DNA of 64,000 nt, taken from Rugalucina vietnamica. Taxonomy: Eukaryota; Mollusca; Bivalvia; Lucinida; Lucinidae. A model generated the notes under the pieces. That model worked only from the letters and a program-made list of their open reading frames with translations, searched no databases and was not told the origin of the DNA. This document shows positions 12,604 through 24,200 of this stretch, piece after piece. The DNA is taken from the NCBI GenBank assembly GCA_964017185.1, contig OZ024869.1, forward strand, positions 58,120,761 through 58,184,760, written 5' to 3'. Both the position numbers and the translations under genes were made by a program. Within the stretch, counting starts at the first letter, position 1. Every line of letters starts with the position of its first letter.

Positions 12604-15600
12604 TTAGCTTACCTGAGCCGAAGGCTCACAAGGTGAGCTTATAGGATGGCCATGATCCGGCGTCCGTCCGTCCGTCGTCCGTCCGTCGTCCGTCGTCCAC
12701 AATTTCAAGGATCTTCTTCTCTGAAACCGCTTAGCATATCTAGTTGAAATTTTATGTGGAGCCTCCTTGGGTAGTGGCATTTCAAGTTAGATCGCGAAAT
12801 CCAGGTCACATGACCAAGATGGCCGCCACGCCCATATATGGTAAAAACCCTTCAAAAATCTTCTTCTCCAGAACCAGTGGGCCAATTTCCACGAAACTTG
12901 GTATGTAGCATTGGGGACTTCAGCCCATCATAGTTTGATAAAATGATGACTTGGATGACCTTGACCTATTTTACCTCAAGGTCAAATTTGGAAACATAGG
13001 CTTTTACATGGGAAAAAGTGAAAACTATGGATTTTTTGAAAACTGTTGAGGCCTGAGGCCTGAAAAGTGGTAGATGCAAACAACTAATGGAGTAGATGAA
13101 GGTATGTGATTAATTTAGGCCAAGGTCATCTCTTGACCTTGGCCAGTCTGTCATCCATACACACTTTTTAGCTCACCTGAGCCGTCAGGCTCACAAGGTG
13201 AGCTTATAGTATACCCATGCTCCGTCGTCCGTCCGTCCGTCGTCCGTCCGTCCGTCGTCCACCATTTTCAAAGATCTTCTTCTCTGAAACAGCTTGGCCA
13301 ATCAAAGCCAAATTTTACATGAAGCATCTATGGGAAGGGGGAACCAATGTGTATATAAATAATCCAGGTCACATGACCAAGATGGCCGCCATGCCCATAT
13401 ATGGTAAAAACCCTTCAAAGATCTTCTCCGGAACCACTGGACCGATTTCAACCAAACTTGGCATGAATCATCGATGACTCAAGTACTACAATGTATATAT
13501 AAATCATGATCTTGCGATGACCTTGACATATTTTACGGCAAGGTCAACATAGGTCGCCTTTGCATTTGAATGGGAAAAATTGTTAAATTGTCATTTAAAG
13601 GAAAAATCTTGCAGAAAATGAGCAGTAGGACTGAATATTAATGATTCTGAAAAAAATTGGACCCCAGGGGCTCATATGCCCCCACCCCGGGGCAATATAC
13701 ATGTATATTACCATAATATTCAAACATCATCTCCTCTGAAACCGCTTGGCCAATCAAAGCCAAATTTTATGTGAAGCATCAATAGGAAGAGATAATTAAT
13801 GTATATATAAATAATCCAGGTCACATGACCAAGATGGCTGCCATGCCCATATATGGTAAAACCCCTGCAAAAATCTTCTTTAGAACCAGTGGACTGATTT
13901 CAACGAAACTTGGCATGAAGCATCGATGGCTCAAGCACTACAATGTATATATAAATCATGACCCTGTGATGACCTTGACCTGTTTTACGGCAAGGTCAAC
14001 ATAGGTCGCCAATGCATTTGAATAGGGAAAACTTTTAAAATGTCAATTAAAGTGATAGTCTTGCAGGAAATGGGCAGTAGGACTGAATATTAATGATTTT
14101 GACACAAGTTGGACCCCAGGGGCTCATCTGCCCGCACCCCGGGGCAATATACATGTATATTACCATAATATTCAAACATCTCCTCTGAAACCGCTTGGCG
14201 AATCAAAGCTAAATTTTATGTGAAGCATCTATGGAATGGGGGAATTAATGTATATATAAATATTATCTAGTTCACATGGCCAAGATGGCTGCCATGCCCA
14301 TATATGGTAAAACCCCTGCAAAAATCTTCTTCTCCGAATCTGGTGGACCGATTTCAAAGAAACTTGGCATGAAGCACCAATGGCTGAAGTACTACAATGT
14401 ATATATAAATCATGACCCTGTGGTGACCTTGACCTATTTTACGACAAGGTCAACATAGGTCGCCAATGCATTGGAATGGGGAAAACTTTTAAAAAGTCAT
14501 TTGAGGTGAAAATCTTGCAGGAAATGGGTAGTAGGACTAAATATTAATGATTCTGAAAAACAAATTGGACCTTAGGGCTCATATGCCCACACCCTCATAT
14601 ACATGTATATTACCATAATATTCAAACATCTTCTCCTCTGAAACCACTTGGCCAATTGAAGCCAAATTTTATGTGAGGCATCTATAGGATGGGGAAACCA
14701 ATGTATATATTAATAATGTAGGTCACATGACCAAGAGGGAGGCCATGCCCATATATGGTAAAAACCCTTCAAATATCTTCTTCTCTGAAACCAATAGATT
14801 GATTTCAACGAAACTTGGCGTGAAGCATCCATGGCTAAAGTACTACAATAAATATATAAATCATGACCCTGTGATGACCTTGACCAAGTTTATGGCAAGG
14901 TCAACATGGGTTGCCCATGCATTTGAATGGGAAAAACTGTTTAAATGTCATTTTAAGGGAAAAACCAGCAAGAAATTGGCAAATGGACAGAATATTGAGT
15001 ATTCTGAAAAAAGAAAAACGGCCCAGGGTCTTCAAAAGCCCCTGCACTGGGGTTAAATACCATAATATTCAAACATGTTTATTGGTATATGCAGCAGACT
15101 CAGGTGAGCGTTTACAGGACCATTGGTCCTCTGGTCAAAGATCTTCTTCTCTGAAACTGCTTGGCCAATCAAAGTGAAATTTTATGTGGAGCATCCATGG
15201 GTAGGGGAGACGAAAGTTTGATTGCGAAATCCAGGTCACATGACCAAGATGGCCGCCATGCCCATATATGGTAAAAACCACTCAAAAATCTTCTTCTCCA
15301 GAACCGGCTGGCCGATTTTCATAAAACTTGGTATGTAGCATTTGGGACTCCAGCCCATCATAGTTTGATCAAATGATGACCATAGGATGACCTTGACCTA
15401 TTTTACGGCAATGTCAATTTGGAAACATAGGCTATTACATGGGAAAAAGTGAAAACTATGGATTTTTTGAAATCTATTGCAGCCTGAGGCCTGAAAAGTG
15501 GTGGATGCAAACAACCAATGGAGTAGATGAAGGTATGTGATTAATTTAGGTCAAGGTCATCTCTTGACCTTGGCCTGTCTGTCGTCCATACACCCTTTTC

Positions 15601-16686
15601 AAAGATATTCTTCTCTGAAACTGCTTGGCCAATCAAAGTGAAATTTTATGTGGAGCATCCATGGGTAGTGGAGACGAAAGTTTGATCGCGAGATCCAGGT
15701 CACATGACCAAGATGGCCGCCACACCCATATATGGTAAAAACCACTCAAAAATCTTCTTCTCCAGAACCGGCAGGTTGATTTTCATGAAACTTGGTATGT
15801 AGCATTTGGGACTCCAGCCCATCATAGTTTGATCAAATGATGACCCTAGGATGACCTTGACCTATTTTACGGCAATGTCAATTTTGGAAACATAGGCTTT
15901 TACATGGGAAAAAGTGAAAACTATGGATTTTTTGAAAACTGTTGCAGCCTGAGACCTGCAAACAACTAATGGAGTAGATGAAGGTATGTGATTAATTTAG
16001 GTCAAGGTCATCTCTTGACCTTGGCCAGTCTGTCGTCCATACACACTTTTCTAAGATCTTCTTCTCTGAAACTGCTTGGCCAATCAAAGTGAAATTTTAT
16101 GTAGAGCGTCCATGGGTAGGGGGAACGAAAGTGTGATCGCAAAATTCGGGTCACATGACCAAGATGGCCTCCATGCCCAACTATGGTAAAAACCACTCAA
16201 AAATCTTCTTCTCCAGAACCGGCTGGTCGATTTAAGCGAAACTTGGTATGTTGCATTTGGGACTCCAGCCCATCATAGTTTGTTGAAATGATGACCATAG
16301 GATGACCTTGACCTATTTTACAGCAAGGTCAATTTTGGAAACATAGACTTTACATAGGAAAAGGTAAACTATTGCAGCCTGAGACCTGAAAGTTGCTAGA
16401 TGCACACAACTAAAGGAGTCAATGAAGGTAAGTAATTAATGAAGGCCAAGGTCATTTGTTGACCTTGACCCAAGGTCATTTAAATATCAAAATTAAAATT
16501 ATGGTTTTCTCAGAAATCACTGGGTTTGGAAACTATTGCAGCCTGAGACCAGAAACTTTGCAGATGCAGACAACTTGTGAAGTCAATAAAGGTGTGTGAG
16601 TATTCAAGGTGAAGGTCATTTCATGATGACTTAATACTCCAAGATCAGGCTTTAGGTGAGCGTTCTCAGGACCAATGGTCCTCTGG
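12604..16686 (+). mobile_element. Family A Helentron-like element inside family E
   Basis: The 5' end is TTAGCTTACCTGAGCC with hairpin partner GGCTCACAAGGTGAGCT; the 3' end is CTTTAGGTGAGC, AGGACCAATGGTCCT, CTGG at 16686. The host sequence is the E module: left flank ...ACAGCATT, right flank TTTAACATAGCC. The uninterrupted module (for example near 12400) reads ACAGCATTTTTAACATAGCC, so the insertion lies exactly between two Ts without duplication. Internal A modules of ~450-590 bp are repeated. A second complete A element (13168-15134) is nested in it. Confidence 0.85.
13168..15134 (+). mobile_element. Family A Helentron-like element nested inside another A element
   Basis: The 5' end is TTAGCTCACCTGAGCCGTCA with hairpin, then a CGTCCGTCC microsatellite and four A modules. 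The 3' end is CTCAGGTGAGCG, AGGACCATTGGTCCT, CTGG. The left flank ...ACACTTT and right flank TCAAAGATC together give ACACTTTTCAAAGATC, which is exactly the uninterrupted A sequence at 5291-5306. This fixes the ends as TTAGC...CTGG with a T|T target and no duplication. Short ORFs rich in INHDPVMTL, GKNPSKIF and similar strings are translations of the repeat, not genes. Confidence 0.88.
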
Positions 16687-16801
16687 TTTAACATAGCCAT
16701 TTTTTGACCATTGCTTATATACAATAATGGTTTGTGAAATCAACTCCTCCTAGGCCTTTCAGTATTTCTTTTCAATACTTTGCAGACATGTTCCACACAT
16801 A

Positions 16802-18110
16802 TGGTAAATGACCAATTAGTCCGAACACTTAAAAAATAAATATTGAAATTGGTGTTCGAATTATTAGAAATTATGATCTATGAAAAAATACAGTGTTCGA
16901 ATTAATAAAATGCCAAGCAAAAAGCTGAAAATGACCATACAAAAACGAACTTTCTGGCGTCTAAATCAGTCTGCGTAATCAACATCTCGCCAATTACGTC
17001 ATCCTGAGTGGAGTAGCTTAACTTGGTATGACATATGATAGTGTCAATTTTTAAACAAATCGGGTGTCCAGTCTAGTTTTAGCTTTCATGTGTGTGACAC
17101 CACATGAGGTATTGCCTTAGAACGAATTTGACTGCAGGATACTCCCCCATTTGCCTTTGTTTACAAGAACCACATGGCCCTTTCTTGCTAGTCATACGAA
17201 AAGGCATCTCTTGATACACATGCATGCAGATGACATGGCATGCACAACAATGTGTGAATTCCGAGACCAACGGGGATCAGTTACGGTTGTAAAGCTGATC
17301 TGGTTTTGCTTTTGCTGGTAAAACGATTTCTCTTGACGCAGACGGTACTGGTAGGTGCGCTCAATTAATTAGGCCTATGTCCAGTTAAAAGGAAGATTAT
17401 GATCAATACACAATCTTGTAAATCAACAGCTATGAATACTGAAGGTTCTATTTGCAATTAATTATTAATTAACAATCATAAAGTAGTTTAGTAAATTAGT
17501 GATAAACCATGTTAAATCACCACGCACCATTCGTTTTTGATTATAGACAAAGTCAAGACCTTTTCACGTGGCGCAGCGCTGAATGACCTTTCCCAAAAAG
17601 TGTGTCATTACAACTTTCTCTAAAAATTGATTGTAACCCAGTTTATGAACTAAGGACTTTCATTTAAAAATGCAACAACTTTTTACTTTGGATTCATATG
17701 CTTCTTCTATAGCAAGAATGTTTGTCATCATACACATCTTTTGCCTTGAATAATAAAATAATTAAAAAGCTGGAGAAATCAGCAATAAATGTGCAGGCAA
17801 TTTACAGGAGTTTCAGGGTAAGAGATATTTTTATTTGGTCCATCTGCTACCATCGTAATTAGTGCGAGCTGTCACGAGAAAAGAAAGCTTCTGTTCTGTA
17901 AGAAAGGAACCTCGTGTCATCAAAAAGACGTATTTGTTGGTCTTTATTTCACAAACATGCCAAGTTTTTCTTGTATATGAAGTATTAGAAATTTAGGTCC
18001 TTGAAAAAAATTAATTGTTCGAACTATAAGAGCAATTTTTAGGGACCAGTTCCAAGATAATTTTTGGTATTCGAACTGCTAGGGTGTTCAAACTAATTGG
18101 TCATTTACCG
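16802..18110. mobile_element. TA-flanked TIR element (Tc1/mariner-type non-autonomous)
   Basis: The ends are TGGTAAATGACCAATTAGTC and the inverse of CGGTAAATGACCAATTAGTT, about 26 bp each, with TA on both sides. It interrupts an E module (...TTCCACACATA / TATTGAAGATGTGCATG). The motif TGTTCGAAYTA recurs just inside both ends (near 16853, 16893, 18017, 18069 and 18084, with one variant base in some). The 1.3-kb body has no transposase-like ORF, so it is non-autonomous or deeply decayed. Confidence 0.75.
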
Positions 18111-18627
18111 TATTGAAGATGTGCATGAATAATTATTATACTGAAAAAGTGATATTTGGCAAATTTACATCATTTTTCAACATAGCCATTTTTTGACCAT
18201 TGCTTATATACAATAATGGTTGGTAGTGCTACTTTGTGAAATCAACTCCTCCTAGGGCTTTCAGTGTTTGTTTTAGATTCTTTGTAGATTTGTTCCAGAT
18301 ATATTTTAGATGTGCATGAATAATTTTCATGCTGAAAATTTAATTTTTGACAAATTTACAGCTTTTATTTAACTTATCCAATTTTTACCATTTCTCATGA
18401 TAAACAGTGATCATAGTGCATACAGTGAAATCAACCTCAAGCTTTCAATATACTCTTTTGATATCTTATAGATGTGACTGGCATACTGGGGATGTACATG
18501 AAGGATTATAATGCTGAAAAGATATCTTTGACAAATTTTCTGCATGTTTGACTTAGGAAGTTATTGGCCAGCTTCAGATAATTTTGCGGGGGGTATACTG
18601 AAAGCCTTGCTTGCAGCCAATTTCTAG

Positions 18628-19024
18628 TTTAATTCAATTTTCAATATTCTTTTATATGCAGATGGTTTGTATAGAATATATAGTCATAATTGGGTGGGGG
18701 GCAAGATAACCTGCCCTGGACAGGTTACCCCATAAGTTTCCACTTTTGCCACACTGAAAACAACTTTTTAGGACTTGTCTTGTGATTTTAATCCAACGTT
18801 TTCATTTTTGGATAGTTCAAAAAATGTGTATAAAAATCGATCACAACCAATACTTGAAACTGGGTGGGGGGCAAGATAAACCAGCCTGGACAGCTTGCCC
18901 CCTGGGGGTGAAGATATCCAGGGTGGGGGCAAGATTTCCCGGGACAGCTTACCCCCCGGGGGGGTAAGCCAACCGCAGTCAGCTTACCCCCGGGGGGTAA
19001 GCTGTCCAGGGGGTAAGATAAACT
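18628..19024 (+). repeat. Satellite array 2 continued, degenerate
   Basis: After element E ends, the array 2 unit returns with cores near 18703 and 18874 (GGGCAAGATAAACCAGCCTG). Then 18895-19020 is a compressed run of core halves in both orientations (CAGCTTACCCCC, GGGGGTAAGCTGTCC). It joins family A sequence at ~19024. Confidence 0.7.
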
Positions 19025-19539
19025 GGGACACCGGCTTGCTGATTTATGCGAAACTTGGTATGTAGCATTTGGGACTCCAGCCCATCATAGTTTGTTGAAA
19101 TGATGACCCTAGGATGACCTTGACCTATTTTATGGCAAGGACAATTTTGGAAACATAGGCTTTTACATGGGAAAAGGCAAAACAATGGATATTTTGGAAA
19201 CTGTTGCATCTCGAGACCTGAAAGTTGCTAGATGCAGACAACTAATGGAGTAAGTGAAGGTAAGTTATTAATGAAGGCCAAGATCATTTCTTGACCTTGA
19301 CCCAAAGTGATTTAAATATCAAAATTAAAATTATGGTTTTCTCAGAAATCACTGGGTTTGGAAACTATTGCAGCCTGAGACCTGAAACTTTGCAGATGCA
19401 GATAACTTATGAATTCATTAAAGGTGTGTGAGTATTCAAGGTCAAGGTCATTTCATGATCACTTAATACTCCAGGATCAGGCTTCAGGTGAGCGTTCTCA
19501 GGACCAATGGTCCTTTGGTTTCCATGAGTTCGAACCCCA

Positions 19540-20075
19540 GGGTCCATGCCCAGGGGTGGGGCTACAGGTCAAAATCTAGGTCACCTTTAAAATGTGCTAT
19601 TTACAATGTTATATCATATTTTAACAAACATTCCTAGGAAAATATACTGGTACCTATTTAGATCATAGATACACTGTAGAGTTTGCTTTTATTCCATGGC
19701 ACCAAATACTGGGTGCCATCCCCAGGGGTGGGGCTTGAGTTCAAAATCTAGGACATACATTTATAATATGATAGATACCATGATGAATGTTTGTAAGTCT
19801 ATATATCTTGACATCCACAAAGTCATGTCAGAAAGTTTTCATAATTATGTAGACCATAAGCATTATGTTACGTTCAGACTCTAAGGTCCATATGTGGGGG
19901 ATGGGGCTAGAGGTCAAAATCTAGAACTTCTTTATAAATTGTATTTTCTGTACTTTTCTTTACAACCATATTTACAATCATTCATAATTGGGCCAGAGGT
20001 ACTCTCTAAGGTTTGCTTCCTATAACATCAGCCATAACAGGGATTGGGCTAGAGGTCAAAATCTAGGACTTTTCT
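19540..20075 (+). repeat. Degenerate tandem repeats related to family B/D modules
   Basis: Four loose copies of a ~130-190-bp unit are marked by GGGGTGGGGCTACAGGTCAA, GGGCTTGAGTTCAAAATCTA, GGGGCTAGAGGTCAAAATCT and GGGCTAGAGGTCAAAATCTA. The same phrase (GGGGCTAGAGGTCAATATCT) occurs at the start of family B at ~25537. No terminal hairpins remain, so this is probably the interior of an old element. Confidence 0.55.
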
Positions 20076-20675
20076 TTAGTAGTAGTAGTAGAACATGTAG
20101 CAGTATTGAAGAATGACATATTATTTTCATCTAGGACCAAGGACCTGACCCTCAATGTCCGCGATCAAGTCCTAGATTGAGTATACAAGTCAGCTCTGTA
20201 TACTGCTGTAAAACAGATCTATCATTCTACTACACTTCCCAATAGTTGTATGCAATGTGCTTTTCACACTTGTTGAAGGTGCTCTCTTTGATTAGGGAAT
20301 TAAGTTACAATGTGTCAGAGGGGAGCATGTCCAGGGGGAGGTCGGGGCGATGGCGACATGGGGCTACCAGCCTCTAAAGGCACTTTTTCTAGTTGCACTT
20401 GTGAAAATATGATAGTCCACAAACTGAAATTATGATAGTCCACAAACGTTTTGCTCTGCCCTGGTACTTCAAAATACTAGCAGTTTATGTCACTAAAGTT
20501 CATATGCAATTTTATTTACCAAAGCTTAAACAGTAAAATAAATAAAAGATCAAGGATTGATGAATTATGATTTAAGTGTAGATGTAATATTAAATGATGT
20601 TATAAGGAAGAAGACTGTCTATAAATTCACCTGTATTTGCAGGTGTTAAAGTCTTGCTTTCTTTGTATTTTCCAG
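20076..20675. other. Intron end, no feature
   Basis: Low-repeat A/T-rich sequence before the exon at 20676. It includes a poor duplicate phrase (ATGATAGTCCACAAAC twice at ~20410-20450) and a polypyrimidine tract (CTTTGTATTTTCCAG) that serves as the acceptor. Nothing else is recognised. Confidence 0.6.
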
Positions 20676-20744
20676 GTTTGTAATATGAAATGTACCAGTG
20701 CTGTAACCTTCAAGATGCATGTTGATGGGAAGACTCATAAAGCT
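20676..20744 (+). CDS. Host gene exon: second half of a U1/JAZ-type C2H2 zinc finger
   Basis: The acceptor TTTTCCAG ends at 20675 and the donor GCT|GTAAGT follows 20744. The 69-bp exon is 23 whole codons in phase 0 at both ends: VCNMKCTSAVTFKMHVDGKT, then HKA. With the preceding exon's FTCA it gives C-x2-C-x12-H-x5-H, the spacing of U1/matrin-type zinc fingers (ZNF346/JAZ, ZFR, U1-C). The FKMHVDGKTHKA tail matches the family's usual ...H...G..H.. helix and argues strongly that these two short exons are joined. The 16,631-bp intron falls between the second and third residue of the CAVC knuckle. Downstream exons were not found with confidence. Longer ORFs through this region extend into intron and are not genes. 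Confidence 0.82.
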
Positions 20745-21209
20745 GTAAGTTATATTGCTGAAGAAGTATTTGCGACAAAAACAAGGACAAAGAAATGCAT
20801 ACTGGCCAATTGTAAGGGGTTTATATCCCAGCATAGGAAGTATGTAAGGGTATATAGATTTTGCCTTTTCTGTAGTGTAAACTAAAGTTCAAGATTTCGA
20901 ACTGTTTTACTTTGAATCTTGAAATCTAGTACAAAAGCATGGGTATAATGAGTTGCATTGTGTATAAGACAATCAGCCACATAATGCATATCAGTCTCTT
21001 TATTCATCCATTTTTTACCTTACTGCACAAAGTGCAAAGATCTACTGAAGCCAACCTCGATTGTCCGTGTTGCTGTGCAGGTTCCCATGTGCATCACACT
21101 GCATTTTTCAGCAGTCCACAACTTGACAGCAATATAGCATTTATACTTGGACCATAGGTACCCGGTATGGCATTGGACTGCCAGTAAAACTGTAGACCTG
21201 TGACAGTTT
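20745..21209. other. Intronic, no feature
   Basis: Unique-looking A/T-rich intron sequence after the zinc-finger exon. The small ORFs here have no recognisable motifs. Confidence 0.55.
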
Positions 21210-24200
21210 TTAGCTCACCTGAGCCGAAGGCTCACAAGGTGAGCTTATAGTATGGTAGTCGAGCAGGCTTCCGTGCGTGCGTCCGTGCGTACATTCACAC
21301 TTTCAATCATGAATATCTCTAAGACGACAAAGCCAGTCGCAATCAAATTTTATCTGAAGCATCATTGAGGAGGGGGAAAGGTTGCATTAGGTTTTGGGCC
21401 AGGTCGGATCAGTTTCCATGGCAACAGATAGCTCCCATTGAGTTATAATGAGGAAAATGTTGTGGCCACTCTAGCAACTTCATTTTTGATTGGATCTACT
21501 TCATTCTTGGGAATAACAAGGACAACCATAACATCTCGGATGAGTTCGAATTTCGGCTAGGTTCGACCTCAGATTGCGGAGTTAGCTGCCCTTGAGCGTC
21601 TGGAAAAATCCCCATAGACTTATAATGGGAAAAATGTTGTGGCCACTCTAGCGCCATTATTTTTCAGTGGATCTTCTTCATTCTTGCAGGTAACAAGGAC
21701 AACTATAATGTCTCGGATGGGTTAGAATTTCAGATAGATCCGATCTCTGACTGTGGAGTTAAGGATAGGGTTTACGATAAAGGAGTAACCATATTCAAAT
21801 GCATATTTCACTGCGATTGTGAGTCATACTGACATTGTTTCATATACCAAATTAAAGGCAAGATTTTAAAGTTTAAGGTGAATGAATTTGTTTTATTGTA
21901 AGTTATGAATTTGAGGCTAGAAGTAAGCTTTAGTAAAATTATGACCAATATCATGTTTGATGTTTCATATTCTACATGTTTTGCTATATGGTTTTCCTTT
22001 TTCCATGAAAAGCTTCCCTAACACTAGATAATTAAAACGGTATCAGGGATTTCCGCTAAAGTTCTTTGAAACTGAGATATTACATTTTAAATTTTCTGTG
22101 ACAAAACTGATTGGTCATCCTAAACAAAACTCCAATTTACTCAGCAACAAATCAAACTAGAAAAAATCTGAGATATCCTTTTGAAGAGAAGGCTTCAAAC
22201 GATATGTGTGCCAAATTTCATTCCACTGGGATGGATAAAAAAAGAATTGAAATGCTTTGAAGTTGACAGTTCTAACACAAAGTCTATTTTACAAGAAGCC
22301 ACAAAATTCATTTCATCAATCAAATGCAAATTTATTCATGATTGGCAGCTTTTGGGCTTACAAATTTCTGGTCAGTACATCCCACATTAGCAAACATTGG
22401 TAGCCTTGCATTTGAAGGCGGGCTTTTGCTAAAGAAAATATGAAAATTCATTAATATTTATATACTTAGCCAATCAGCTAACACTCAAATCGTTAGGCTA
22501 TTAATCGCTCCTGTTGTAAATGACCACACATTATTACCGTAACATTTTATCTCAGGGGTTCAAAGACTGACATATTATATTCTCTTCTGACCTTTTGAAA
22601 TTGTGTAATGGTGCTGCTATAGATGCAGTAAGCGGCGTCATAAGAAAACCAGAAGTGAAGCATATACATGTACGAAAACATAGCCGTAGATCAGCTTCTG
22701 TGCAATAACTGCACAGTTGATTAGTGCCTTTGTTTTCGCTACAATTTAAATGTCAAGCCTCTAACCAGCTTCGGCAGCTACAAAGGCCAGTATTTGTAAC
22801 CCTCTCCACACAACGACCAAATAGTGCCCCCCCCCCAACATATCTCCCAAGGCTTAGTAATAAGCTGGTCATTTACAACAGGAACAATAATAAAAGAAGG
22901 TTCTGTGAATATGCATTATCAAATAACAACTTACTTTGGTTCTTTATTATCTGATGGCTAACAAATTTCTGTATAATATCCCCATTGGAAGAACCTTTGA
23001 CAATTCAACAATATGCTTACATAAAAGCCACTGCATAACAAAACAATGCAAAATAAAATAATGATTGTATGCTTAAAGAAAGGACATTGATCAGCTCATT
23101 GCAGTCATATACAACCAACAAAATCAGCTGCACAGGGTTTCTCCACTATACTTTTCACAGAATTGGAGTGGTCTTGTGAGAAAACATGATTTAGAAAGTT
23201 AGATAAAATCAGTTGTAGATCAGGTATGCAACAATGAATGCTTATTGTTTTCGAAAAAAATGATTCCCAATAAACCTTAACTTTTTGTGTGGCTGTTTAT
23301 CCTTTTGTCAAACACTCAAACAAAACATTTAATTACAAAGAATTTCTTGTGATATGACCATTATCTCTATGCAGTAAACCAGCTTCCATACGAATAAATA
23401 GCATGGCGGAGGGGGCATTGCTAATGGGTGCTAAAGACTTTTACTGACCATGGATAAATTTTATTGGCACTAAGAAACATGCTTTAAATTGAAAAAAAAA
23501 AAAAAACTATAGAAGCTGTTTACAGTTATTTTTCTTATTTTGTCAATTTCTAAGCTTATAACTTATTGTGGGAATTTGAGCCTTTGGTAGGTGGCTAAAT
23601 GATTTTTTTATGAGAGTAAAATGAGTAAAATTTCACCAATTATCGCATACCCTATCCTTAACTGCCCTTGAGTGTTTGAAAAATCATTATTTTGTGTTGT
23701 GGCCAGTCTAGTGCCTTCAATTTTGATTGGATCGCCTTCATACTCGGAAGTAACAAGGATAGCCATAACATCTCAGATGAGTTCCAATTTCAGCCAGATC
23801 CAACCCTTGACTGCAGAGTTATCTGCCCTTGACTGTGTGAAAAATCAATTTTTAGTGTTGTGGCCACTCTAGGGCCTTCATTTTTATTCGGATCTTCTTT
23901 ATTCTTGGAAGTAACAAGGACATCAGTAACATCTTGAAGAGTTGGAATTTCGAGGAGATCCGACCTCTGACTGTTGAGTTATCTGCCCTTGAGTGTTTGA
24001 AAAATCAATATTCAGTGTTGTGGTCACTCCAGCCCCTCCAATTTTGATCAGATCTTCTTCATACTTCGAAGTAACAAGGATAGCCATAACATCTCGGATG
24101 AGTTCCAATTTCAGCCAGATTTGACTCTTGACTGCAGAGTTATCTGCCTGTGTCTGTGTGAAAAATCAATACTTAGTGTTGTGGCCACTCTAGCGCCTTC

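Larger units (their letters stand above)
11241..18627 (+). mobile_element. Family E Helentron-like element with nested insertions
   Basis: The 5' end TTATACCCCCCGCAAAA carries a hairpin (TATACCCCCC ... GGGGGGTATA), then an imperfect ATTCCGT/CATTCCGTC microsatellite. The body is six or more tandem ~190-bp modules (TGTGAAATCAACTCCTCCTA, TACTTTGCAGACATG, TTGAAGATGTGCATGAAGAA). The 3' end has TTTTGCGGGGGGTATA, an exact 16-bp inverted copy of the 5' end, a weak GC-rich hairpin, and the terminus TTTCTAG followed by TTT. It is nested in satellite array 2, which resumes at 18628. Inside it lie an A element (12604-16686) and a TA-flanked TIR element (16802-18110). Confidence 0.8.
4371..19518 (+). mobile_element. 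Family A Helentron-like element, expanded to 15 kb by internal satellite and nested insertions
   Basis: The 5' end is TTAGCTCACCTGAGCC, and the hairpin arm returns in GGCTCACAAGGTGAGCTTATAG at 4390-4411. A CGTCCGTC-type microsatellite and three A modules follow to ~5655. The 3' end is at 19480-19518: CTTCAGGTGAGC, AGGACCAATGGTCC, then TTTGG and TT. A stretch of ~38 bp (ACCGGCTGGCCGATTTACGC and what follows) occurs at both edges of the inserted satellite block (~5620-5656 and ~19029-19066), so the two flanks belong to one element. The satellite block itself carries D, a hAT-like element and E, and E carries further elements. No coding capacity is visible in the A parts, so it is non-autonomous. 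The whole structure lies in the zinc-finger intron. Confidence 0.72.

Noticed and set aside
19520-19545. tRNA or SINE B-box-like GTTCGAACCCC near 19530
   Set aside because: No A box at the right distance, no cloverleaf and no SINE body; the sequence continues as degenerate tandem repeats.
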